The position numbers and the translations under genes were made by a program. A stretch of 64,000 nucleotides of DNA, from the NCBI RefSeq assembly GCF_932526225.1, contig NC_064045.1, positions 4,102,498-4,166,497 of the forward strand. Direction: 5' to 3'. Positions 20,339 to 32,900 of the stretch are shown piece after piece. Position 1 is the first letter of the stretch; the number at the start of each line of letters is the position of its first letter. The notes under the pieces are model-generated. The model was given only the letters and a program-made list of their open reading frames with translations, made no database searches and had not been told where the DNA came from. The DNA comes from Nematostella vectensis. Taxonomy: Eukaryota > Cnidaria > Anthozoa > Actiniaria > Edwardsiidae.

Positions 20339-22056
20339 TTACACTGTAGAGTCCCGTAAGAGTGTCTTGAACAATGCCGGGAGAACGGTGTATTTGTTTG
20401 GGCGAGAATTAATAGTTATACGCTGTCTAGAAAGTTATTAATCGCCATGGTTAAATATCCACTAGTCACGGCATAATTAATCAACAGTGATTTGCTCTTT
20501 AAAGTTAAATTTCGGCCCAGATTTATGTCATTTTTAGACAGTACATTTTACGTAACCGGGTCACGGCTTGTGTTGTGATTTCGTCGTCACAGACCGCGTG
20601 GCTTAGAGCATATAGGTATTTGCTCTCGCAGGAAGTCAACTGAAACGACCGCTGATTGGCTGGTGGCCAAGCTTTACCCCCTGATCAAACAAAAGACGTT
20701 GACGCATGACAGTTCATTGGGAAACAGTCAATGTTATTGATTTAACGCCCGCATTTGATATTAAATGTAACATAAAATACATAATCCCAATTGAAGTCCA
20801 TGTTGGGGCAAGGTTAGGTGAAAAAAAAAAAAACGCCTTCGTTGTAAATTAGGTGATAAAGCAGCGATGATAGAATCCTTTAGCACATGGCGATAACACT
20901 TTCGACATGTTCGCCTAAAAGATTATAATCGTCAACCCTATGTCGACGCGATAGATATAATAATAGATATAAGTACACAACATTAACAAACACTGTACAT
21001 CTATGGATTTGAAGCGTATACAAAAAAACTTAAGGGAAATTTGACCTTTTCAGGTAAAAATGAATAACAATTACGCGCTATAAATAATAAACGACAATAG
21101 ATTTGAACTAACTTCTACCTGAAAATATAGGCGTGAAACTCCTTAGCAACGTTTTTTACGTTACCGTGAAACACAGATGCAACTCTCTCAGAAACCACCA
21201 AAAAACAAGCGATTTTCGCCTGAACTCTCTTGACCGCAAGCATCAATGAATCGTATCACTTTAATATTTCCTATAACAAAACACAGCTAGTAGTCAAGTA
21301 CAATACAATAGTCAAAACTGTCTCGAAACTACTGCATCAAGAACAGATGTTCTTAACATAACAATAGGCCTTTACATATTTCATACAATATGATTAAAAG
21401 ATCGGCCAATAAACGGCGTGGAGATACTTAAAATAGGATCACATGGTGTTTTAGCCAGGCAAGATAAATTATGTTTATTATTAAGTGCCCTCGCAAAGAT
21501 AAATGCAAAATGGAGGGAAATATTGTAAATTCGGCGCGCCAAATCAAAAATGCGCACGTGCAAAATAAATCAGAAAAATCAAATAGAATTTTTTTTTTTT
21601 GAGAGGGTTCCTAGTACGACTCAAAAGTGCGAAAATACCGTTTTGTAAATTTAAAAGATTTTATTATCAACTTACCTTTGATTACTATACTCTACTCATT
21701 TCTGGTTCATTTTTTCACACACAGCTCACGAGTAACGCACCGACATCGTGTGCAATATATTTTTTTATTGTAATACCTGAATGGCTATGTACAGTACAAA
21801 TATGTACAGTACACAGTTAATACATTTACAAAAGTCTGAAGACGACCTTAATAAAACTTGAAGAAATGCTCATTAAAAAACAATGTATGAATTTTATGGA
21901 ACCCACGGACAATAGAGGGAATCCCTATGTTTTCAGCAAACATTCACAGAACAGGGGTGAACCAATTGAGCTTAGCTATGAGATGTAAAACATATTTTAG
22001 TGGGGTCAATCGGTATACATATTTTTCAAATAAAACGGTTAAATCATGGTAGCTAT
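20339..22056. other. Intergenic between Kir and DRC10
   Basis: No gene is recognised. The left part is the Kir promoter side and the right part (about 21900-22056) is probably DRC10 3' UTR. Confidence 0.45.
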
Positions 22057-25000
22057 CTACTTTTTCTTTTTCCCGCTCTTTTTTCCTTTCTTCCCCTTCT
22101 TTCCTTTCTTTTTCTTCTTCTGAAGGGCTTTTCTTGCCTTGTGGGCCCTCCACATAGCCTGAATAAGTCGTGCAGCTCTTATTTTTAGGTTTAGTTCCCT
22201 TTCGGCTGCCTCGGCTTTCTCTTTAGCGATTCTCCTCTCTTCAACAATCTGTACATACTCTGCCTCAAGTGTTTTAAATCTTTCCTCAAGTTCCTGGAGC
22301 TGCTTTTTCTCCTCTGTGTACACGACATCAAGGGCATCGAACTCATCCTGGTAGATGGAAAAGATAAGCAGGATTTGAGGAGGGGGGCGTAAGGGGGGTG
22401 CGAAAATTGCAGAGAAAAAACACAGCAAAACGCCAAATTCGCAAAACCGTCAAACAAGTCAATAACCGTAAACCGCGCAGTCTAGAGAAACCGCAATACC
22501 GCGGAATAAAAAAGGTAAAACTGTGCCAGATTTAAGGCAAAACCGCAAACCCTTACGCCCCCCCCCCCTTTGCGGCATATCTGTCAAATCTCCTGGCTCT
22601 ACTGTAAGTCTCCAAGTTTTTAGCATTGATCTCCTGGCATAAACCTTTAATATGTAATTAATGTAAACATTTCCTGGATAAATTCCTCACTATATTCCAA
22701 TGTATTGTTGAAATTGAAATTCATGTTTTTTTGGGGGGCTCGGTTCAATATTTTGACAATTACCGGTAAGCGAAGGCCACATTTGACACAACAGGAGGAA
22801 GGGGGAGAAAACAATATTAACATAAATTCTACCAGCTGCCATTCTTTCTTGACATGTGCACAGGGGGTGCATGTGCATCAAAACTCAGCTGCAACAGTCT
22901 TTTCTTTTTGAAGAATAGCCAAATTTCAGATTTTTCCTATATGAGATCTATGACTGCGCACACACACACCCCTCCCCCAGCAAATCATGGCTATGGCCTT
23001 GCATTCTTTCTACTAACTGTTGCACTATATACAAACCTGTCTTTCACCCATGTCATTATCAAACTTCTGGATCCAGTTCTCCACTTCTGTTTCAATCTTG
23101 TATTTGCGCTGCAAATGAGAATATAACCATTTAATTATATGTCGAAAAACTTAAACAGTGTACATGACATCTCCCTTTTAGATTTCAACAAATTCGACCA
23201 TACATTTCTACCCCTCCCTTGGTTCATTCCCCAAAAGCCTGGTTATGCTCCTACATAGTATTCTATGATTCTGTCTTTTCACAACATGAAAGATCAGGAA
23301 TAACAGTTTAGTATCAATGATTTCCAGAGTTAAAAAGTTAAATCATAAACTGTGACCTATTGTAAGATAAATGATACAGAAATTCTCACCTTTCTTAGGG
23401 CAAGCTCACTCTCTCTATGGGATACTGTTTGTGCTTCAAGCTTCTTTTTAGTTTCAATCAATTCTTGCTGAAGCTTAGCTTTCTTTCCATCAGAGTTTTT
23501 CATTTCGGCAGCATCTTGCTTGCTAGCTTCAGTTACGATCCGTTTATTTTGCTCTTCAGCATTTTTATCCACATTGAAAATATCGTTTTTAAGACGTCGG
23601 ATAATTTCATTTCTTTTTGCAATCTGGAAGAAAAAATTGTAAGTTATACTAAGTACAAAAGTATAAGGAAGGTTGAATGGTCCTTGGAGAGAAACTACAA
23701 GCACCAGCAAAATATGGTATGAGAAAATTGGAAGTGAGTGCATAGTCCAAAAATAAAAAAGCAATTGAAAGTACTGCTTAAAATTTGTTGAGGGTTCAGA
23801 AGTTTTACCATGCCAAAAATTGGCATGTTTTTGTGTATGGTACAGATTACTGAGTGCGGTAAACTATCTAATAAATGCCTTATATCTAACGAATGCCTGC
23901 CCTCAAGCTTACAAGTTTATAATGAATGCCTCTCTAACAAACTCCCCCTCACCCTTCCAGCTTAATAACAAACAACATAAGGAATTTCAGTGATGTAAAT
24001 CAAGTTTAATTGCCTGCTCGCTCAATCAACACTGGTGAGTAAGTAGCATCTTGCTCAATGTCAAGAAACGCTAAGCAGGCTATAATTTAATGTGATTCTG
24101 ACTGAAATCAGAACCCTTAGAACACTTAGGTTTTGTTACATATATTGTTAAAATAGTTTAAAATAAACACTCATCTTTAATAAACGTCTCCTATCTATTG
24201 AAAATCTCCCTTAGACCATCAAAATTTAATAAACGCCCCCAGGCCTGTGGGGTGGGGGTTCAAGAGTGGAAGGAAAAAGAGAGAGAGGGGGGGGGGGGGG
24301 GGGGGTGAGGGGCCATACCACACCTCAGAAATCAGAGAGAGATCTATAAAACAAAACAAGAAGAAAAAGTTGTTCCCTACCTCATTATCTCTATCATCTA
24401 TAGCGTTTTGCAGCTCATCTTGTAGCTTATCAGCCATCTGACTTGATCTCTTCTGGCGTTCTGCCACCGCCATCAAATACTTATCTCTATCTTTAAGCTC
24501 GCTCGGAGTAGTCAACAACCGCTCAAATAACACTGCTCTAATAGCAGAGAGTTCGTCTATCATGGAGTTAGACTCGAACGAACGTTCGTGTCTCTCAGTT
24601 CGTATGGCGGTCATTGCTGTCGGGTTTCGGGAAAACTGCCGAAGTAGAGTTCGTAAAGATTGTTGTAGCATCATTGACAACTGTTGTACCCGTTCGGCAT
24701 CAACTTCACCGATGTCACTGCTTCGCGCTGACCGCCCTGATTTATGCGATGAAATGGCACTTGCAACAGAGCTTGTACGGCTGGTTTTCTGTACTGTAGG
24801 TGTTCCCGGGGTTTGGGATTCTTCTCCTTCGATAACGCTTCCACGGCGAGACGAGGCAGGCGTTGAAACTGAAGTTTGAGGTGAAGCCGAGCGCGCGCGT
24901 TTTTGCTCCAGTTCAAACTTGGATACTGCCTTTTGGTACGCATGTTGAAGCTTGTCGTGTTCACTTATAAGCAACGAAAGTTCTGATCCTAAGATAACGG

Positions 25001-25268
25001 AATATCGCTCAAGGTTTTCAGCAATGAAAGGCAGTAAAGAACCAATTTCTATTCTGCGAATAGTGTCGTCGAGGACGGAAATCACTCGTTGGGATTCAAC
25101 AGAAGATAGCTTCTTACGAGCGGGGTCTAGTACTTTAAGTGGATCATTCACTTCCTTGGCTTTCGCCTTCTGTTTTTCTTTGGCTTTTTGGGGTAAATGA
25201 TCGAAACTCGAGGCCACCGAACCAGTGGTTTCGGCGCGAGCGGACGGGGCCACCGCCATGGTCGCCAT
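22057..25268 (-). CDS. DRC10: Dynein regulatory complex subunit 10 (IQ domain-containing protein D)
   Basis: Four exons: 25268..24381, 23623..23390, 23108..23037 and 22347..22057. All junctions are phase 0 with GT-AG borders; 494 aa. The start is the ATG of [11 protein letters not shown]; the frame runs further upstream only from a TTG. The N-terminal block [20 protein letters not shown] and the coiled-coil middle follow human DRC10/IQCD. Exon 3 ([19 protein letters not shown]) and the start of exon 4 ([15 protein letters not shown]) are especially close. The C-terminus has an IQ motif ([18 protein letters not shown]) and a Lys/Gly-rich tail. The family protein is part of the nexin-dynein regulatory complex that links axonemal doublets and controls ciliary beating. 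The Ser-rich insert at about residues 130-165 is longer than in mammals. It lies 363 bp downstream of GPN1 on the same strand. Confidence 0.93.
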
Positions 25269-25631
25269 GTTTGGATGTGTTCTGGACAAGATCCACCGTT
25301 ACCAAGGAGATACGAAACAAATATTTTTTCACAGGGAGGGGTGAGTGGTGACAAAGACGGCTCTGCAGAACACAGGTAGCCCAAACAAAACTAAGAAAGT
25401 CTTGTAGTGTAACAAATATTCAGCATGGCTAGAAAATAGCCTACGTAGCGGCTCACAGGCTACTAGAATCAATGAGTCAATGTTTTGTTTATATTGCAAT
25501 TTTTCTATTTTATTATTTTTTATTTTCTATTTTAGGGTAAGCTTGCTTTTTATTGTAAAGAAAAGACAGAAAAGTAAAACAGCTCAGACAAGCAGCAATA
25601 AAAAACTCTGGGTTTTCTCAACAATGTTTCT

Positions 25632-28600
25632 CTAAGTAGCACTACTTTTACTTTCTTTGTCCTTTTCTTTGGATTGTTCTAAAAATCTCTTAAAGGAAGC
25701 ATACTCCTTTTTCTCCTCTTCATCCTCCTCATCAGTTTGCATTCCCTCGCTCCCGCTATCGCTCTCCAATGCTGTGCCGACTGCTATTCCAGTGGTCTGG
25801 CGCTCGGTGTGAAGAAGTGCTTGCTCAGTAGCAGTCAATGGCACTGATTGACCTTCTCCTAAATCCTTTTTCAACTTTTCCATTTGCTCTGTCTTTTCCT
25901 TTTCTTCTTTCTGCAATTTTTCCTTCTTTAGCTTTTCATACTCTGAAAATAAAAAGGATTGTCAAATGATGTCACTAGTATGCCTTTGCTAAACAATGTG
26001 GGAACAAAAAATGTGTATGTAATTCCAAGACTAAAGGGCATACACCCAGGATTGGCTGAGGGAGGTGCGCAGTCATGGGTATCATATGCAAAAAGCATAG
26101 GATATGAAGATACCTTAATAAGAAATGACCCATTTTCTGGCCACCAAGAGGGGGTGGTGCGCATGCACCCTGCGCAAACCCCTGTGTACGCGCCTGTTAC
26201 CACTCCTTCTACCCCAGGTGCCATGCAGAGCAATATCAAAATGGTATTTTGGAATAACAATCACCATTTCGAAATAACAGTAAGTGGTTTATACCCCCCT
26301 AGTATCCCTCCAAAAACAGGGGAGGGGAGAAGACAGCAAAGAAGTGGATACCCATTATCAACCATTGACAATATTTTATATTACAATAACCCCATATAGC
26401 AATCAACATTCAGATGCTTAAATGTACCTGGTTTATATTCCCTCTCGTACTCATCCTCCGCCCGTCCAACAGCTAAGAGAAACTCATCGATTCCAGCTCC
26501 TGTAATGGAAGAAACTCCCACACAATCTAGATTCTGGTAAAACTCATCCAGTACAAGACTCATGGAGCGGGTAAGACTTGACATGTATGTAGTGTCCTGG
26601 GAAAGGGCTTCCTCGAATGTCTCAAAATCCTGCATCCATTCACGGATGAAGCCATCATCTACAATGTCAGTCTGTAAATAATCGGTAAATGATAAATTGA
26701 TATTTTTTAAAGGCAAAAACACTCAGCTCTTGTGAGATTCCGGTGTTAAAGTGTAAACATTCCTCAAGTGCTTGTCATTGTTCAGGAAACAGATTTAAAT
26801 CATTTACAAAGTACAAAGATTATGATTTGGTGCAGTGCTTGGCCTTTCTATGCCTTCACTGAACCATTGGCCAATTTGTTTGTTTCTAAAAAATATGACT
26901 CTTGCTCTGATTGACTTATTCTAACAATCACAAATGGTGAAGAGAGAGGGATCACGGCATACTCTTGTACACATGCGAAAGGCAGACAAGGCTGAATGTC
27001 CCATCTCACATTTTACAAAAACCACACATAGCTGTCGAGTTGGCCCTCGAACATCCCTCCAATCCTTCGGAATTTTTTTTTTAATTTAAAAAGATCTCTT
27101 ACAATCATAGTGTTCAACCATTTATTTCTCCTGTCTGCTGCACATACATTTCTGTATGTTTCTTCCTGAAGCTGAATAAAACTCACCTTGTTGAGAACAA
27201 CAACAAAAGGGAGCTTTGTCTTGTAGAGGATACTGCAGGCATATAGCATGTTTGACATGAATGTCACTGGGCTGGTACTGCGTGGGGTGTCCACGACGTA
27301 CACCACGACTGTGGGAAATAATGATGCTAAGGCTTCTGTGATGATTGATCCTGATGCTGACCAAGTAAAGACTTCAATCTGACCAGGAGTATCAAAGATG
27401 GCATACCTAGGGAGTAACAATATAAAAATTCCAACAGAATTTCGAGATATTTCTATCAATGAGCATCAAACATCTTGTTCTAGGGCATTTTAAACCCACA
27501 ACAAAAGTTCTGATGTCTAATAATCAGTATTCATATGTGGTATTTCCGTGGTTATGCAGGAGACAAAAATTTTAAATAAACTCTACTCTGGCATACCTGT
27601 GTTCTGATCCTCTCTTCTCGAGGAATGTCATCACTTGGTCAAACCTTGTTGCGAATAAGTTAAGGGAGGTCACTATTCCTCCATTAGGGCCCAGTCCATA
27701 TTGCTTCATAACCTCTTTGTAGTTTACAGTGTCCCGCACATCAATGTTGACAGGGTAGGGGACCTCATGAACTGCTGGGTCAAGATTGACCACATAGGGT
27801 GCTTTCTTGCCGGCATGTAGGTGGGCAGTTAGTCTCTAAAGGAGAGATCGATCCAGCAATTGACTGATTAACATTTGCATGTTTTTGCAATAATAGGGTG
27901 GGGGAGGGCAAGGCAAAGACCTCATAAAAGAGCTCAGGTGGTTTATTTATATATAAAACAAAATTTCCCTTAAAGCTGCATTGTCACCAGTTTACTTCCG
28001 GTCGACTACATAAGAATCTCCGATGGTCTTTAATGGAAAACACGAAAAATATTTCAAAATATAGAAAGCAGTGTGTCTATTGGAAGTTTCTCTGAGGATG
28101 TGACTGCTAATTTAAAGCGGATGGCCTGTTTAATATTTCGGATTTGAATAGATTCTTTTGTCTTTTAACGGTTGAGGATTCCGTCGGACCTCCGGAAGTA
28201 AACTCGTGACAATGCGGCTTTAATTATTTAATGCCTAATGCTACCACGGAATCCTTTCCCTTTCCTCAGATTTGCCACAGCACAGGGAGAAAAAACAGAT
28301 AATTACTTTCTAGGTTAGTTCTTATTGGACATTTTTAAAGAAATCATAGTCACCCGGCCCTACCAATCAATAATTCCGATAATCAATAATAATCAATAGT
28401 AATCGATAAAAATCAATATCAATCAATCAATTAATATCGGAAAACAATAGAAATCGATAACGTGAAACTGTGTGATTGTCAATTATTATAGATTATTATT
28501 GATTATAATGATAAATATTGATTTCTTCCATTCCATCAAAATGTATCACCCTTAACCGACAATCATCTCTTTGCCAATAAATTTACCATACCAACTCTAA

Positions 28601-29577
28601 AAATCAACCAGTTTAAGAGGTCGTCCACACTAACATGGATTAACGGTTTGTTTTGCGAAAATGCTTCACTTGATTTGTGTCCACACTCATACCTGTCAAC
28701 CTCCGAAAATCTCAAGGCTTGAGAATTTTTGGGGGGAGGGGTGGGGTATATTCATTTTTTGGGGGGAGGGGTGGGTTTTACCTTGAAGGCGTTAGCCGTA
28801 TAGAAAGCTCTCACAAACAAATCCACTTATAGATCTCACGAGGGTGTTAGATGAATTGCGCTACGCAAGGGAATTATTGTTTCAAATATTTTAATAGAAA
28901 ATAGACAAAATGACGATTTTCCATAGAATAATTTTTCGGAAGCGATAATCGCTAAAAAGCGAGAGATTTGGTGCTCAACGCGGGAGAAGGGGCCCAAAAT
29001 CTTGAGACTTCGCCTAATTCGGAAGAGTTGACAGGTATGCCACACTATCGTTTTTGCTTAGCCAGTCATAAAACCTGAATTCAAACATCAGGAAACACTG
29101 AAAGGTGAGCGTGACGTCGTTTTTATGATATGCGCATGCTCAAAGCATGCTCATATTGATACAGATTCGACCGTCCACACTACTGACCAAATTATACGGA
29201 TTTATTTGTCAATTTCGACAAAAGAACTTGGTTCCCAGGATCCAACACTCGTGTTAGTCAGAACGGAAGGCCTAAACGTATTAAAGTAAACGGCTTCAAA
29301 CAAATCCGTGTTATTGTGGACGACCCCTAACTTTATTTCCTTGAAAAAAAAAAAGATTCTCGAACACATCCAAACACGTGTGAATTGTCAGGACTTTTAC
29401 AAACAATCAAATTTTGTTATTTGATAGCGATTCAGCGAGAATCTAGAACCCTGTGGTCTTCTACATTACCTGAACAAACGTTGTCTTGCCCGACCCTGCC
29501 ATGCCTAGCACCAGCATACAAGTTGGTTTTGTCTCATTCGCGCCGTTCGGTTCAACGCCACCACTTGCAGCCGCCAT
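25632..29577 (-). CDS. GPN1: GPN-loop GTPase 1
   Basis: Five exons: 29577..29470, 27835..27597, 27406..27187, 26671..26428 and 25942..25632. Phases close exactly to 373 aa (human 374). Exon 1 holds the P-loop GMAGSGKTT (residues 25-33). Exon 2 has the family signature Gly-Pro-Asn at 85-87 within [13 protein letters not shown]. Exon 3 has switch II, DTPGQIE. The NKTD guanine-specificity motif is split across the exon 3/4 junction. The C-terminus is acidic then Lys/Glu-rich, as in the family. GPN1 is a dimerising GTPase needed to assemble RNA polymerase II and bring it into the nucleus. A possible AATAAA lies about 80 bp beyond the stop, near 25548-25553. Intron 1 holds nested transposons. Confidence 0.96.
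26037..26196. mobile_element. GTACCCAGGATTGGCTG-family MITE in GPN1 intron 4
   Basis: It starts ACACCCAGGATTGGCTGAGG and ends GTGTACGCGCCTG. The interior includes GCAGTCATGGGTATCATATG and AATAAGAAATGACCCATTTT. Other copies are at 8634, 50449 and 60977 (reversed). Confidence 0.75.
27970..28223. mobile_element. 254-bp MITE with TTAA at both ends, in GPN1 intron 1
   Basis: It begins TTAAAGCTGCATTGTCACCA and ends GACAATGCGGCTTTAA. Long inverted repeats end in CCAGTTTACTTCCGG. TTAA at each end is compatible with a piggyBac-type target duplication, although TTAA is itself palindromic. Related copies are at 500, 39000, 47115 and 49985. Confidence 0.85.
28360..28530. repeat. AATCAAT/ATTGATT palindromic AT-rich repeat
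   Basis: The left half is made of AATCAATA and AATCGATA words. The right half holds their complements (ATTATTGATTATAATG), giving an imperfect hairpin in GPN1 intron 1. Confidence 0.65.
28619..29325. mobile_element. Outer inverted-repeat element, interrupted
   Basis: It starts GGTCGTCCACACTAACATGG and ends CCGTGTTATTGTGGACGACC. About 350 bp of its length is a second element, at 28688-29039. It lies in GPN1 intron 1. Confidence 0.75.
28688..29039. mobile_element. Inner inverted-repeat element nested in 28619-29325
   Basis: It starts CATACCTGTCAACCTCCGAA and ends CGGAAGAGTTGACAGGTATG. A 7-bp duplication, CCACACT, lies at 28681-28687 and 29040-29046. It inserted into the outer element. Confidence 0.82.
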
Positions 29578-29917
29578 CTTGTAAACTACCCAGCATACAC
29601 CACGCAGAGGCAACCATTTACCCTCCCTCTCCCCACAAAATATGCCTACAGGCTCAATAAATGCTACTCACAAACTAAATACACATTAACTTTAGAAGCT
29701 GCAAACTAGACAGAGGGCTTTCTAACAGTAATAGCAAAATATATATTTTTTGCAAGGCTTTGTCTATAGTGACGCTTATATTCTTCTGGAATACCTGTGG
29801 AGATTAGGCCCCAGTCTAGCGCTGTCGAACAAATATGGCCGACAAGACAGAAAATCTATTTACTAAATTCTAACAACACGGTTTCCGCAGCTCTTGTCAT
29901 CTTTGACAGGCTTATTG
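29578..29917. promoter_or_regulatory. Bidirectional promoter region GPN1/FDXR
   Basis: Only 340 bp separate the GPN1 start codon (29577, minus) from the FDXR start codon (29918, plus), so the two 5' UTRs and both promoters must share this stretch. No TATA box is placed convincingly. The assignment rests on gene geometry, not on motifs. Confidence 0.75.
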
Positions 29918-32900
29918 ATGCGATCAAGAGGGTTGTCCGTACTAAGCCACAGGTCTCGTTTTGTACATGGCTATAGGTCGTGGTTATATGCTTCTAGGAG
30001 GTCGTTCTGTCTAGGTTCGGTTCATAGGTCAGATAATGACAATCCAAATGTTTGCATTGTCGGCGCTGGTCCGGCTGGTTTCTACACTGCACACCAGATA
30101 CTCAAGGTAAATAACTCTAAACGCGACCGATTGTGAACGTTAAACATTAATGATCCTCTTAACTCTTGCCTTGCCACCCCCCCCCCCCCCCCCCCCCCTC
30201 CTCTCCCTAGAAATATGTGGATTTCTTTTTCAATCAATCCAGACCAGGCGCTCGTTTCTCGAAACACCCGAGAATTCTCGGGCCCGAAAACTTTATTTTT
30301 CATTTTTGCTAAAAAATTCGCATGTTTTCCTTCTGGAGAACCTCTTTCATGTTTTAAAAACAGTTTAAACGTCCTCTTGGTTCGTATTCCAAATGATTAC
30401 GCTCAATAGGGCTATTTTCGAAATTTTTGCTAAAGCCAAAAGGTTACCCGAAAAGTCTCAGGTGACTGCGAGGTCCCGAGAACTTTCTTAATATTTTAGC
30501 CATGTGAACTTGGGGCCCGAGAAGTTCAGGAAAGATCAAAACCTATGAAACCAAAAAGAGGATTACCCTTCACATGAATCTTTGTGGTAAAATACGATGT
30601 TTGACGATATTTCAACACATTGAGATACCATAAATTTTAAAGAAATTAGCCAGCTTTTCAAATTTAAGCAGTAAAACGTTTACCGGCTCGAGAATTCTTG
30701 AGTGTTTCGGGAAACGGGCCCCAGGCCCAACTTAAAGCCAATCCAATCCAGATTAAAAAAGTACCCCCTCTTACCACCCTGCAAAATTGTGCCATGAAAG
30801 CTCTAAGTCAAATCTCTCTTAGTAAAGTTCAAATGTCTTATTATCCATGAGCCATATTCTAGGCATGTACACAAGGAGGGTGCTCAGGGTGCATGCGAAC
30901 CCCCCTTCCATATGATAACTATGACTGCGCACCCCCACCCCCTCGGCAAATCCTGGGAACAGGCCTGTATTCATATGCAATATTCATGCAAATAAATCAA
31001 GTCAATTGTTTCATCTTCGTATGTATGCCTTTTCATTAAATACGGCTCATAGATGAAACAACGTTTGAACTTCCCCTTGATGACAAATTTCTTGTAAAGT
31101 TATTTGATGCTATTACTAACAGTTGCACAAGTCTGCCCATGTTGATGTCTATGAGCGATTACCAGTCCCCCATGGTCTAGCCAGATTTGGCATCGCACCA
31201 GATCACCCAGAAACAAAGGTAAAAAAAACAGACAGTGATTTAAAGGGGCCACCTAATTCTCCCAATTATGCATTTCTCTGGATCATCCCAAAAAGGTAAA
31301 CAAAATATACAATAAACAACAGGAACCACTTTAGGTATCCTATGACTCATCACAACATTTCATCCAGAAGGGATTACAAAACAAATTATGTATTAAAGAG
31401 AACACATCGGCCCTACCCATGAGGCATTGCAAAATCTCATTCAAACCAAAACATGGCATTCTTATTATCACTTTGCCTTAGAACATTTTTAAAGGGGCAT
31501 ATTTTTAAGGACACTACCACAATTATTATTTATATTCAGAACTGTATCAACCAGTTCACCAGTACCGCTAAGTCTCCTCGATGCAGATTTGTGGGTAATG
31601 TACATGTCGGTCAAGACATCACCCTCAGTGAACTGCAGCAATCATATGATGCCGTTGTCATGGTGAGTTATGATAATTAAATGAACAGGGCCGTAGCAGG
31701 GGGGCACATGCCCCCCCCCAATGTTGAGGAAATTACCAGTAGGGGCGTGGCTGTGCCCCCCAATGTTTTCTTAATGATTATGTATCATGCCCCCTAATAA
31801 TTAGAGGCCTGCTATTGGCTATGATGATGGCCATTTTTCTGATTATTACTGTGGGATTTTTCCACACAAAAAGGCGTCTATAGGTTTAAGTTTGTAATTG
31901 TCAGTCTTGCAATAATTGTCTTGTTTGACAGGCTTGATGCTTAATGTCCTGGCTAAAAAGGCTTGAAATACAGTAATTTGTTAAAAATGGCAAAATGTTT
32001 CATCTGGCCCTTTGAGTGCTCCTCATTGTCAACATATAAAGTTGTGATCAAGAAATAGACTTTCAGATTCCCCCTCTATCCAATATATGCTTATTAGCTT
32101 TATCTCCCATATGTAGCAACTCAATGAATGCAGCATGTTTTTCTAATAATGCTAGCACAGTTCACAAAATGGTACTCATATTAAAATTTAATGAATTTTA
32201 GAGTTATGGAGCGGAAGATGACAAGATTTTTGGAATCCCTGGAGAGGTTAGCTTCTGTCAGTTGAGAGAGAATAACAACAAATAACAAATAACAACACTG
32301 AAGTGTACCATTCCCTTTGTAGCATCACAATTTTGTACATGGCTTGCCCCTTTCAGTAGTTAAAGGTTTTTTTTTTAGAGAGGTGTAGAATACTGCCTTC
32401 TTACTGTAGGAGAGCAGTGATAACTTAGGTGCACAGGTTTCATTACTCAAATCAGAGCATTGAGTGATGGTGTCAGAAGTGGGATATAAAAGCAAACTGA
32501 AGATAGCTTCTGAGTTAACCTCAACAAAATGTTTTATCATAAGCCAGACCTTCCTCGGTCCTGGATGTACACAGAGTTCCCATACAAAACACAGGGTTTC
32601 CATACAAAACACAGGGTTCCATACAAAACACAGAGTTCCCATACAAAACACAGGGCTCCCATACAAAACACAGGGTTCCCATACAAAATACAGGGTTACC
32701 AAACTGATCATAGTTCTACACCAGCGTAAGGTCAAATTGGGATTTGGGGGTGTAAAAGAGCATAGGGTACGTTTGCCTGTGATACCATCTTTAGTAACAA
32801 TTTTTGTAAACTGCAGGTAGCAGCCTATCTGTATCTAACATGAAGTAAGCTTTTCCTTGGAAACCTGATGATTTTCTTTTTATTTACAGGGTCTTTCTGG

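Noticed and set aside
24219-24380. Extension of DRC10 exon 1 past 24381
   Set aside because: The extra residues lie beyond the GTAGGG donor; exon 2 continues the family alignment in phase.
25269-25289. Upstream extension of DRC10 by seven residues
   Set aside because: That frame begins with TTG, not ATG; the first ATG is at 25268.
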